Notes: generated from the sequence alone by a model not told the origin. A DNA stretch of 22,272 nt from an uncultured Eubacteriales bacterium (GCA_900549885.1 URQA01000030.1:1-22272); one strand, 5' to 3'; positions 6,625 through 14,061 are shown, numbered from the stretch's first letter. Translations and numbers: made by a program.

Positions 6625-8004
6625 ATGACATCTCTACCCCTGGCTATCCTGGGCTTTGTGACCGTCATTGTCATGCTGATACTGATCATGACCAAGAAAG
6701 CGTCTCCGCTGGTGGCACTGATTGCTGTTCCCGTAGTCACCGGCATCATCGCTTGTTTCTTCATCGCAGATGCGGAAACCGGTGTGGTAGACTTCATCAC
6801 CAACTTCAAAAGCCTGGGCGGCATGATTACCGGCGCCAAGGGCATCGGCTCGGTAGCCGCCACCGGCGTCATGTTCATCTTCTCCATCCTGTTCTTCGGC
6901 ATTCTCACGGATGCAGGCACTTTCCGCCCCATCATTCGCACCGTTTTGAATCTGGTTGGCACCGATCCTATCAAAATCGCCATTGGCACTGCTGTTTTGG
7001 CTGCCATTGTCCACTTGGACGGCTCCGGCGCGGTGACCTTCCTGATCTGCGTGCCTGCTCTGCTGCCCCTGTATGATGCTTTAGGCATGCGCCGTACCAC
7101 TCTGGCCACCATAGTGGCTCTGTCTGCCGGCACCATGAATATCCTGCCTTGGGGCGGTCCCACTATCCGGGCCCACACCGCCCTGGCCAGCATGACGGGT
7201 ACCGAGCCGACTGTCACCGAATTCTTCATGCCTGTGCTCCCCGCCGTGCTGGTGGGCCTGGTATGTGTGCTGGTAGTCGCAATCATCTTGGGCAGTGGCG
7301 AGAAGAAGCGCCTGGGCAGCGTGGTGCTGACCAGCAAGAAGTATGTGGAGCCAGAGCTGACCGACGAGGAGAAGGCATTGGCCCGTCCTAAGCTCTTCTG
7401 GGTGAACATCATCCTGATTGTTTTGGCTATCGTGTCCCTGTTGTTCTCCGGATTTGCTCCCGCCGTGGTGTTTATGGTATTCTACGTGCTGGCAACCCTG
7501 ATCAATTATCCCAAGGTGTCCGACTCCAAGGCCCGTGTGGACGCTCACGCCAAGAGCTGCCTGATGATGTGCTCCGTGCTGTTCGCCGCCGGCTGCTTCA
7601 CCGGCATCATGTCTGGCACCGGCATGATCACCGAGATGGCCGCCGCCCTAGTATCCATCATCCCCGACTCCCTGGGCAAGTTCTTCCCGGTTATCGTGGG
7701 TATCATCGGTATGCCCGCCTCCCTGCTGTTTGACCCCGACTCCTTCTACTACGGCGTGCTGCCCGTCCTGGCCCAGACCGCCGAGGGCTTCGGTATCCTG
7801 GGTGCCGACGTGGGCCGGGCCGCCATCCTGGGCCAGATGACCATCGGCTTCCCCATCTCCCCGCTGACCGCCTCCACCTTCCTGCTGGTGGGCCTGTCCG
7901 GCGTAGACCTGGGCGAGCACCAGAAGAAAACGATCCCCTGGGCCTGGGCCGTGTCCCTAGTCATGGTGATCGTGGCGCTGATTACCGGCGCTGTGGCCCT
8001 GTAA
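6625..8004 (+). CDS. CitMHS-family citrate/tricarboxylate carrier
   Basis: Integral membrane carrier of the CitMHS family, whose known members bring in citrate-metal complexes with protons. The 459-residue protein is hydrophobic throughout, with about 11-12 predicted membrane segments. Family hallmarks are HLDGSGAVTFLI (130-141), SAGTMNILPWGGPTIRA (167-183) and, near the C-terminus, FPISPLTASTFLLVG followed by DLGEHQK. The start at 6625 is set by GAGGAGG seven bases upstream; in-frame ATGs at 6580 and 6601 lack a site. It is the first gene after the sigma-54 promoter, followed 50 bases later by the AtuA-family gene. The substrate is not fixed by sequence: the partner genes argue for a carboxylate other than citrate, since no citrate lyase is nearby. 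Confidence 0.9.
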   Translation: MTSLPLAILGFVTVIVMLILIMTKKASPLVALIAVPVVTGIIACFFIADAETGVVDFITNFKSLGGMITGAKGIGSVAATGVMFIFSILFFGILTDAGTFRPIIRTVLNLVGTDPIKIAIGTAVLAAIVHLDGSGAVTFLICVPALLPLYDALGMRRTTLATIVALSAGTMNILPWGGPTIRAHTALASMTGTEPTVTEFFMPVLPAVLVGLVCVLVVAIILGSGEKKRLGSVVLTSKKYVEPELTDEEKALARPKLFWVNIILIVLAIVSLLFSGFAPAVVFMVFYVLATLINYPKVSDSKARVDAHAKSCLMMCSVLFAAGCFTGIMSGTGMITEMAAALVSIIPDSLGKFFPVIVGIIGMPASLLFDPDSFYYGVLPVLAQTAEGFGILGADVGRAAILGQMTIGFPISPLTASTFLLVGLSGVDLGEHQKKTIPWAWAVSLVMVIVALITGAVAL

Positions 8005-8054
8005 CGCAGCCGCTATCCATCCCTGTCTGACATTATCGGAAAGGAAGTTGTCCC

Positions 8055-9398
8055 ATGAAAACCATTCGTATCGGAAGCGGCGCGGGCTATGCCGGCGACC
8101 GCCTGGAGCCCTCTCTGGAGCTTATTGAGAAGGGTAACCTGGACTATATCAGCTATGAGTGTCTGGCCGAACGCACCATCGCCATCGGCCAGCAGGCCAA
8201 GCTGAAAGACCCCACCAAGGGCTACAACGGCCTGCTGGAGCACCGCATGGAAAAAGCCCTTCCCCTTTGCTGGGAACATAAGGTAAAGCTCATCACCAAC
8301 ATGGGCTCCGCCAACCCGCAAGCCGCAGCCAAAAAGTGCGTGGAGATCGCCCGCAAGCATGGTCTGACCGGCATGAAGATCGCCTGCGTCACCGGCGACG
8401 ACCTGCTGCCTGTCATTGACAAGTACATGGACGTGGAGGTGTGGGAGACTCACGAACCTCTGTCCAAGCTGCCCGGCGAGATCGTCTCCGCCAACGCCTA
8501 TATGGGCGTGGAGGGCATCCTGAAGGCCTTGGAGCATGGGGCCGATGTGGTCATCACCGGCCGCGTGGCCGACCCGGCCATCTTCATGGCACCCGCCATC
8601 TATGAGTTCGGCTGGTCCCTGGAGGACTGGGATAAACTGGCCAAGGGCACCATGATGGGCCACCTGTTGGAGTGCGGCGGCCAGGTCACCGGCGGCTATT
8701 TCGCCGAGCCGGGCAAGAAGGATGTGCCCGGCGTGGGTCACCTGGGCTTTCCCATCGTGGAGATGGCCGAGGACGGATCCTTCTTCGTCACCAAGGTCCC
8801 CGGAGCTGGCGGCATGGTCACCAAGGCCACTTGCTCTGAGCAGATCTGCTATGAGATTCACGACCCGGAGAACTACCTCACCCCCGACGTGGTCGCCGAT
8901 TTCAAGGAAGTCAAGTTCACAGAGGTGGAGAAAGACAAGGTGGTGGTAGAGGGTGCCAAGGGCAAGCCTAAGACCGACACCTTCAAGTGCTCCATCGGTT
9001 ATCGGGACTGTTTCATCGGCGACGGCGAGATCAGCTACGGCGGCCCCGGCTGCCTGGAGCGGGCTAAGCTGGCGCTGGACATCATCAGGGAACGCCTGGA
9101 GCTGGTGGCGCCTAGCCAGTTCGACGAGATGAAATACGACCTCATCGGCTGCAACAGCCTGTACTGGAATCCCGACTACAAGTATGATGAGCCCAGTGAG
9201 GTCCGGGTCCGCGTGGCGGGCCGGGCCAAGACCAAGGCCATCGCCGACCTGGTGCCCAATGAGGTGGAGGCCCTGTATACCAATGGCCCTGCCGGCGGCT
9301 GCGGCGCAGTGAAGCGTACCCGTGATATTGTCTCCGTGGCCTCCATCTTGGTGGACCGCAACGATGTGAAGCCTGAAGTAGAAATCTTCGAAGTCTGA
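8055..9398 (+). CDS. AtuA-family protein (DUF1446)
   Basis: Member of the acyclic terpene utilisation AtuA family, found in catabolic clusters; the reaction is not established. The 447 residues contain conserved blocks of the family: RIGSGAGYAGDRLEPSLEL at 5-23, then YECLAERT, ITNMGSANPQAAA, ITGRVADPAIF, LECGGQVTGGYF, SIGYRDCFIGDGEISYGGPG and, near the C-terminus, NGPAGGCGA. GGAAAGGAAG precedes the ATG. It lies between the carrier and a 99-residue gene for the small domain that longer AtuA proteins carry at their C-terminus, so here the two domains are separate polypeptides. The name does not mean terpenes are used: no geranyl-CoA carboxylase is present. A role in breaking down the imported carboxylate is inferred from the operon only. 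Confidence 0.87.
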   Translation: MKTIRIGSGAGYAGDRLEPSLELIEKGNLDYISYECLAERTIAIGQQAKLKDPTKGYNGLLEHRMEKALPLCWEHKVKLITNMGSANPQAAAKKCVEIARKHGLTGMKIACVTGDDLLPVIDKYMDVEVWETHEPLSKLPGEIVSANAYMGVEGILKALEHGADVVITGRVADPAIFMAPAIYEFGWSLEDWDKLAKGTMMGHLLECGGQVTGGYFAEPGKKDVPGVGHLGFPIVEMAEDGSFFVTKVPGAGGMVTKATCSEQICYEIHDPENYLTPDVVADFKEVKFTEVEKDKVVVEGAKGKPKTDTFKCSIGYRDCFIGDGEISYGGPGCLERAKLALDIIRERLELVAPSQFDEMKYDLIGCNSLYWNPDYKYDEPSEVRVRVAGRAKTKAIADLVPNEVEALYTNGPAGGCGAVKRTRDIVSVASILVDRNDVKPEVEIFEV

Positions 9399-9416
9399 CA
9401 AGGAGGGAATACCGAT

Positions 9417-9716
9417 ATGAAGCTCTGGGAAATCGCCCACTCCCGCACCGGGGACAAGGGCAATATCTCCAATATTTCTCTCATCGCCTATGATCCCAAG
9501 GACTATGAGATGCTCCGGGAGAAAGTCACCGCCGAGCGCGTGAAGGCGCACTTCAATGGCATGGTCAAAGGCGATGTGGTCCGCTATGAACTGCCCAATA
9601 TTCAAGCCCTCAATTTCGTCATGTACGCCGCATTAGGCGGCGGCGTTACCCGCTCCCTCTCTGTGGATATGCACGGTAAGGGGCTGAGCTCCTACCTGCT
9701 GGATATGGAAATCTGA
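9417..9716 (+). CDS. AtuA-like small C-terminal domain protein
   Basis: A 99-residue protein resembling the small alpha/beta domain at the C-terminus of long AtuA proteins, with the signature AHSRTGDKGNISNISLIAYD (7-26) and ALGGGVTRSLSVDMHGK (72-88). AAGGAGGG lies eight bases before the ATG, and only 18 bases separate it from the DUF1446 gene, so the two are co-translated. It most likely assembles with the larger subunit. Function unknown. Confidence 0.83.
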   Translation: MKLWEIAHSRTGDKGNISNISLIAYDPKDYEMLREKVTAERVKAHFNGMVKGDVVRYELPNIQALNFVMYAALGGGVTRSLSVDMHGKGLSSYLLDMEI

Positions 9717-9788
9717 GGCTCCATTTTTCTTTATCGCAGTCATTCCCTATAATATGGTTTCTGTGCCACACGGTCCTATGTCACCCAT

Positions 9789-9811
9789 AAAACCAGAAAC
9801 CACTGGGTTTT
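9789..9811 (+). terminator. Candidate hairpin after the AtuA operon
   Basis: AAAACC-AG against CTGGGTTTT with one bulge, followed by TCTCTATT. First of three hairpins in this gap; weak. Confidence 0.35.
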
Positions 9812-9820
9812 CTCTATTCT

Positions 9821-9852
9821 GAGCCGCTTCTGTTCTGGAAACAAAGCGGCTC
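9821..9852. repeat. Hairpin GAGCCGCTT...AAGCGGCTC
   Basis: Nine perfect base pairs around a 14-base loop, without a T tract. It lies between two terminator-like hairpins. Confidence 0.55.
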
Positions 9853-9896
9853 GGGATCATCTTGACTTCCTAACGCGCAAACTCTCTGTATGCAAA

Positions 9897-9935
9897 GGGA
9901 CCCGAATGGCATTCGGCCATTCGGGTCCCTTTTTT
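9897..9935. terminator. Strong intrinsic terminator
   Basis: Perfect 14-bp stem GGGACCCGAATGGC (9897-9910) with its complement (9916-9929), a five-base loop and TTTTTT (9930-9935). An AAA before the stem extends it but gives only a short T tract on the minus strand. It ends the plus-strand activator-carrier-AtuA region. Confidence 0.9.
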
Positions 9936-10209
9936 ACGTTGGTTTCTTACGCATCAAATAGAAAATTAACGCAAGACTGGTCAATCGGTGTATTTCCACC
10001 TAAAAGCATATTTCAGCCTATCCCGTGCATTCCGGCGCACCTTAAAACGCTTATTGAAGCTAATGCTCCAAACGGCCCTGGGTAAGCGACCGGCTTTTCT
10101 TTCCCCCTTTCCTCGTTGGCAACGGTTAGGGCTGTTTCCCGCTGGCAGATTGCCAGGACGTCCTGTCGAGGTGATGTATATGCCCAGGGTGAGAGACGCT
10201 TCGTTCCCT
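9936..10209. other. Intergenic stretch without recognised features
   Basis: Lies between the strong terminator and the stop of the trigger-factor-like gene. Short open frames on both strands lack ribosome binding sites and protein character. Confidence 0.5.
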
Positions 10210-10956
10210 TTATGTCGTTTTTTCCGCCCAATCCCACAGTAATCTCAATACCTTCCTCACCTGCAGGTCTCTGTGCAAAAGACTTAGATCTTTTCCAAAG
10301 AGGTTGCGCACCTCATCTAATGTCGTATTCTGTCTCTGGGCAATCGCTTCTCCCTCAGCCTGGAGATCCTTTCCGGTCACCTCCACTGGCACTGCCTTTA
10401 ACAGAGCATCGATCAGTATATCCCGCTTGATCTCCCAAACAGCTGCTTCCTGTGCCTGCCGGATATACTCTTCCGCCTGTGGCCCCACTGTATCCAAAAT
10501 CTTGCCCTGAGCCATGGCGTCATACCGCATCTGCTGAAACAGTCCGGTGGCCAACTGCCGCACCTCATTTTCATACATGGACTCAGGCAAATCAAAATCC
10601 ACCCGTTTCATCAATTCTTCCAGTAACTGTATCCAAATTCTCTCTTCTCGTTCCTGCTCGGAACCGTATTTCTCTGGTTCCCTCAACGGCAGCCCCTGAT
10701 AATCTGCCTGCGTTAATGCCGGCAAGCACAGGGCAGTCACCACTGCGGAGAGCTGCTCACCGTTCAGGTCCACCTCCGGGTCGGCCATAGTATGCAGCCC
10801 CATCCTCTGCAGCTGCTCTTTCCCCTCAGTCTTCACCGCTGTCAAAACGGCCTGCGCGGTTGGGGCACTTCCGCAGGCCTCCCGCAGCTCTTCCGCTGTA
10901 AACGCCAGCCGCAGTGACACACGGTTTTTCTCTCTGGCAATCAATGTCGCAGTCAT
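10210..10956 (-). CDS. Trigger-factor-like chaperone lacking PPIase domain
   Basis: Resembles trigger factor but has 248 residues instead of about 430. The N-terminal strand EKNRVSLRLAFTAEEL (9-24) and the segment TQADYQGLPLREPE match the N domain and its exit, but the ribosome-binding GFRxGxxP loop is not visible and the central FKBP-type domain is absent. From about residue 120 (DFDLPESMYENEV) to the end (VRKVLRLLWDWA) it follows the helical chaperone domain. The ATG at 10956 was chosen because GGGAGGT lies just upstream; the frame is open further to 11097, but that covers a hairpin region. It is the last gene of the minus-strand island. Binding to the ribosome seems doubtful; a substrate-specific or general holdase role is possible. 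Confidence 0.72.
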   Translation of the reverse strand: MTATLIAREKNRVSLRLAFTAEELREACGSAPTAQAVLTAVKTEGKEQLQRMGLHTMADPEVDLNGEQLSAVVTALCLPALTQADYQGLPLREPEKYGSEQEREERIWIQLLEELMKRVDFDLPESMYENEVRQLATGLFQQMRYDAMAQGKILDTVGPQAEEYIRQAQEAAVWEIKRDILIDALLKAVPVEVTGKDLQAEGEAIAQRQNTTLDEVRNLFGKDLSLLHRDLQVRKVLRLLWDWAEKTT

Positions 10957-11061
10957 AATGTTACCTCCCAATCCCCTTGTACGGGCACCGTTTTGCCTTG
11001 CTTTTATTATAATCAGTCCATCAGGAAAAGAACAGGCCCTATTTTTCACTCCTCTGAACGC

Positions 11062-11102
11062 GCAAACCGCCGAAGCGGCTGCCTCGGCGGTCTGCACTTT
11101 TT
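11062..11102. terminator. Hairpin after the first PanB-like gene
   Basis: ACCGCCGA (11066-11073) pairs with TCGGCGGT (11084-11091), extended by GCA/TGC across one mismatch. TTTTT follows on the plus strand, whereas the minus strand, which carries the gene, has a poor U tract, so its efficiency in that direction is uncertain. Confidence 0.5.
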
Positions 11103-11136
11103 GGAGGGTGTCGTATCAAAAAGAAAGAATCTCTCC

Positions 11137-12039
11137 TTACAGCTTCTCCATCTCTGCCAAGAACTTTTCCAATTCGGCAGGATCCATGTGCCAGCCGTTT
11201 TGCTCCTGGGGATAGTTCCCAGAGCGGACATCTTGGGCCCAGGCGGCATAGGTCTCTGTGGCAAATTTGAAGAAATCACCATAGGACTTCGCGTGGGAGG
11301 CCAAGGAGGGCATCATGTTGAAGGTGTCAAAGTCCACCATCTCATAACCGTCCACGTCACAGGCCCCGCCTGTACAGCCAGAAGCGATGCCGATCACGGG
11401 CACCCGCAGTTTCTTGGCAATGGCCGCGCTGACCTCGCCGGGTACCAGCTCGATGGTCATAGCCATCATGCCGTTCTCCTGGTACTCATAGGCCATCCGA
11501 GCCACCTTCATAGCGTCCTCGGCGGTCTTTCCCATCTTCTTATATCCGCCCTGGCGGTCGGTCTGCCAGCCGGACAGAGCGCCTACATGTCCGAACACTA
11601 CCAGATAGTTGTCCGCCATGTACTTCAGCGTCTCATTGCTCACGCCCATAGGCAACAGGGAGTTGGCGCCATTATTCATGTAGAGGGAGCCGTACTCCAT
11701 GGCCTTCTCCTTGGAGCTGTAAGTGGGAGTCTGCATATAGAAGTTGATGTGAATGTACTGGGCAGCATTACGCACGGTACGGATCCACCAAGGGGCGTGC
11801 TCGATCTGCATGCTGACGTTCTCACCGGGAACCGTCAAACGGATGATGTCACAATCGGCCATATCCGCCGCCATCGCAAAATATTGGTCTCTGTTTGCCG
11901 GGCAAACCTGAACGATTTTCTTGCCCTCATCCTTGCACTTCTGTAGATAATTGATAGTCTTGCGCCCCTTCTTCATCTTGGAAGCATGGATTTTACTCTT
12001 GTCGATTTCAATTTCGTTGTTCTTCTTCTCTTCTGCCAT
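11137..12039 (-). CDS. PanB-like protein 1 (ketopantoate hydroxymethyltransferase fold)
   Basis: Belongs to the PEP-mutase/isocitrate-lyase-like barrel superfamily, closest to PanB, which adds a hydroxymethyl group from methylene-THF to 2-oxoisovalerate. Of 300 residues, 26-45 (RKTINYLQKCKDEGKKIVQV) match the PanB N-terminus. FGHVGALSGWQ (149-159), GGYKKMGKT (164-172), the catalytic Glu block TIELVPGEV (195-203, Glu197) and VIGIASG (215-221) follow the PanB order. The metal-binding Asp pair and the Lys/Glu of the VKLEGG block appear replaced (DIIRLTV at 64-70, IHINF at 96-100, LLPMG at 128-132). GAAAGGAG lies upstream of the ATG. A paralogue is encoded at 13162. The PanB reaction is therefore doubtful; an aldolase- or lyase-type reaction on a related 2-oxo acid is possible. 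Confidence 0.8.
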   Translation of the reverse strand: MAEEKKNNEIEIDKSKIHASKMKKGRKTINYLQKCKDEGKKIVQVCPANRDQYFAMAADMADCDIIRLTVPGENVSMQIEHAPWWIRTVRNAAQYIHINFYMQTPTYSSKEKAMEYGSLYMNNGANSLLPMGVSNETLKYMADNYLVVFGHVGALSGWQTDRQGGYKKMGKTAEDAMKVARMAYEYQENGMMAMTIELVPGEVSAAIAKKLRVPVIGIASGCTGGACDVDGYEMVDFDTFNMMPSLASHAKSYGDFFKFATETYAAWAQDVRSGNYPQEQNGWHMDPAELEKFLAEMEKL

Positions 12040-12079
12040 AACTTTGTTCTCCTTTCAGATTGCATGATTCAGTTTCCGC

Positions 12080-12092
12080 AGTCGGCCCGACT
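12080..12092. promoter_or_regulatory. Short dyad upstream of PanB-like gene 1
   Basis: AGTCGG-C-CCGACT is a perfect 6-1-6 dyad about 40 bases before the ATG. On the minus strand a TTGACA lies just upstream (12101-12096), but no good -10 follows at 16-18 bases. Possibly an operator. Confidence 0.35.
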
Positions 12093-12171
12093 TGTGTCAA
12101 GCTTCACCTCGTTTGTATGATACGTCAAAATACGCAAATAACAAATACACAAAACTATGTAATTTCGCCCA

Positions 12172-13005
12172 TCACCTTTTTCTTGGTAAATACATATCTG
12201 GCTTTCGTCCCGTCAGCATTCCCGCATTCAGAGCATAGTCCACTACCAGATCCACACCAGAGATATAACTGGCCATCTCACTGCCCAAAAATACGATAGG
12301 CGCCGCCATCTCCTCCGGAGTCGCCAGGCGGCCCCCTCCGGTGTACTGTACCAAGCGCTCCATACTGCCAAGGCTCTGTACAAAGTCATCTGTCATCCCG
12401 GTATCGGTGCTGCCCGGCAACAGAACATTTACCCGGATTTTTCGCCCGGCCAGTTCGTCGGCCAACTGGGCCGAAAAATAGTTCAGCGCCCGCTTGGCAA
12501 CCGGATAGGCCAATTTGCCCAGCTCACGCTTCAATCCCTTTTCCTCAATGAGCCGAATCGTCTCGTCCCAATCCGCATTGACAAAGTCCATATAGCTCTC
12601 CTGTACTTCTGGTTTTTCCCAACGCAGCCCGGCAGAAGAACTGATGAATCCGATACTGCTGCCTTTGCTCATACGGTCCAAAAGATAGCGCTGTACAATA
12701 TATTGATTTGCCGTATAGTCAACCAAGAATGTCGTCGTATAATCCGTACTTCTCCCCGTTAGGCCCGCAATGCCGAAAAAATTGTCAATGGTTGAGGGTA
12801 TTTGAGTAAATGCCTGATCAATGGAATTTCTCTGGCTTAAATCTACTTGAATAAACTTACCTAAAAAATCGTTAGGCTGCACACAATCCAAGCCATATAC
12901 TTCAGCCCCCAGATCCAGCAGCATCTCTGCCGTTGCCTTGCCCATGCCGGAAGAAACGCCGGTCACTACGCATACTTTTCCTGCATAACCCCAATAATCG
13001 CGCAT
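12172..13005 (-). CDS. SDR-family dehydrogenase with extended substrate loop
   Basis: Short-chain dehydrogenase/reductase of 277 residues. The cofactor motif TGVSSGMG is at 15-22; Asp40 at the end of strand 2 (GLDC) favours NAD(H). IAG at 79-81 stands for NNAG. The catalytic residues are Ser in SSSAG (122-126), Tyr167 and Lys171 (YPVAK). About 43 residues separate Ser from Tyr instead of the usual 12-14. An insertion here is known from Comamonas-type 3-alpha-hydroxysteroid and coniferyl-alcohol dehydrogenases, suggesting a bulky or ring-containing substrate. The ATG at 13005 has a weak GAAAGTGG site; a GTG at 13026 would add seven residues but has none. It lies between the two PanB-like genes, 132 bases before the downstream one. 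Confidence 0.88.
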   Translation of the reverse strand: MRDYWGYAGKVCVVTGVSSGMGKATAEMLLDLGAEVYGLDCVQPNDFLGKFIQVDLSQRNSIDQAFTQIPSTIDNFFGIAGLTGRSTDYTTTFLVDYTANQYIVQRYLLDRMSKGSSIGFISSSAGLRWEKPEVQESYMDFVNADWDETIRLIEEKGLKRELGKLAYPVAKRALNYFSAQLADELAGRKIRVNVLLPGSTDTGMTDDFVQSLGSMERLVQYTGGGRLATPEEMAAPIVFLGSEMASYISGVDLVVDYALNAGMLTGRKPDMYLPRKR

Positions 13006-13062
13006 ATTATTACCACTTTCTTTCACCTGATTTGACTTTCCACATGGTTGGTCAAGTTAAGT

Positions 13063-13100
13063 GGGCAGGCCGCCGAGGCTGCGGCTCCGGCGGCCTGCCC
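13063..13100. terminator. GC-rich hairpin after the second PanB-like gene
   Basis: Perfect 13-bp arms GGGCAGGCCGCCG (13063-13075) and CGGCGGCCTGCCC (13088-13100), loop of 12. No T tract on either strand. The core resembles the hairpin at 11062 after the other PanB-like gene. May attenuate, stabilise or process the transcript. Confidence 0.6.
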
Positions 13101-13161
13101 TTATGGACGTACACGCTTTGAAAAAATCTTTAAGTTCAATTACAAAGAACCGTGCATTTTC

Positions 13162-14061
13162 TTACAGCTTTTCCACCGCATCCAGGAATTTTTCATACTC
13201 AGCGGGATCCATGTGCCAGCCATTCTGTTCCGTGGGATACGCCTTAGTGCGCACGTCGTTGACCCAGGCGCCATAGACGTTAGTGGCGAACTCCAGCAGA
13301 TTGCCATAGGTCTTGGCGTGCATAGCGGGCTTGGCCATCAGGCCAAAGAGGTCTGCGTCTACCATTTCATACCCATCTACTTCAATTCCATCGCCGGTGG
13401 TGCCGGAGGCGATCCCAATGACAGGTATCCTCATTTTCTTGGCAATCACTGCGCTTACCTCGCCCGGAGTCAGTTCAATGGACATGGCCTTCATGCCGTT
13501 CTCCTGATACTCATAGGCCGTCTTGTACACCTTCAAAGCATCCTCGGCGGTTTTTCCCAGCTTTTTGTAACCGCCATAAAGCCCGTTGGTCTGCCAGCCG
13601 GACAAAGCGCCTACATGTCCATAGATGATACAGTGGTTGTCTGCCACATACTTCAGCGTCTCGTTGTTGATTCCCATGGGAAGGATGGAGTCCGCCTCTG
13701 CCTTGTGGAATTCAGAGAAGTTCCTAAGGGCGGTCTCTTTACCGGCAAACGCAGCAGTATCGGTCACATAATTCAGATGGAGATAAGGCGCCATCTGACG
13801 GTAGCTGCCAATGTAGGCCGGAGCATCTTGAATGCCCTTTTCCGAAGATCCGGTGATTGCCGCAGGCGGGAGCCGGGCAATATCCACATCAGCCATGCTG
13901 GCGGCCATGGAAAAAAGAGGGGAAAGCATGCTGGGACAGTGCTGTACAATCTTTTTTCCCTCTTCCTTGCACTGCTGGAGATAATTGATGGACTTACGCT
14001 TTTTGTTGCCCATCGACATCTTAGGAAGCGGACTGAAATAGGCTTTCTTCTCGTCGCTCAT
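13162..14061 (-). CDS. PanB-like protein 2 (paralogue)
   Basis: A 299-residue paralogue of the protein at 11137. The two agree most in the second half: GHVGALSGWQT (148-158), GGYKKLGKTAEDA (163-175), AYEYQENGM, SIELTPGEVSA (194-204, Glu196), VIGIASG (214-220), VDGYEMVD and the tail EQNGWHMDPAE. Residues where PanB keeps its metal ligands read DIARLPP (60-66), LHLNY (94-98) and ILPMG (126-130), so they are lost here too. The first half differs more, with a different segment 65-120, which would shape the active-site entrance. CAGGAGA precedes the ATG. Two similar but non-identical chains in one unit suggest either a hetero-oligomer or two related substrates. Confidence 0.8.
   Translation of the reverse strand: MSDEKKAYFSPLPKMSMGNKKRKSINYLQQCKEEGKKIVQHCPSMLSPLFSMAASMADVDIARLPPAAITGSSEKGIQDAPAYIGSYRQMAPYLHLNYVTDTAAFAGKETALRNFSEFHKAEADSILPMGINNETLKYVADNHCIIYGHVGALSGWQTNGLYGGYKKLGKTAEDALKVYKTAYEYQENGMKAMSIELTPGEVSAVIAKKMRIPVIGIASGTTGDGIEVDGYEMVDADLFGLMAKPAMHAKTYGNLLEFATNVYGAWVNDVRTKAYPTEQNGWHMDPAEYEKFLDAVEKL

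Noticed and set aside
8055..9398. Calling the operon a terpene-degradation pathway
   Set aside because: Only the AtuA family name suggests it; none of the other acyclic terpene pathway genes is present.
8013..9605. Minus-strand open frame of 530 codons
   Set aside because: Lies opposite the AtuA-family genes, has the His/Gly/Asp-rich look of antisense coding DNA and no start signal.
9991..9999. Second TATTTCCAC, like the arm of the 16965-16989 repeat
   Set aside because: No matching GTGGAAATA partner nearby; a single nine-base match in this gap is weak evidence for a regulator site.
10149..10161. TGGCA-N3-TGCCA dyad resembling a -24/-12 promoter
   Set aside because: The spacing and -12 element do not fit sigma-54 and no gene starts downstream in a suitable position.
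11137..12039. Naming the gene panB
   Set aside because: The fold and order of motifs match, but the metal-ligand positions appear substituted and there are two divergent copies in a non-pantothenate context.
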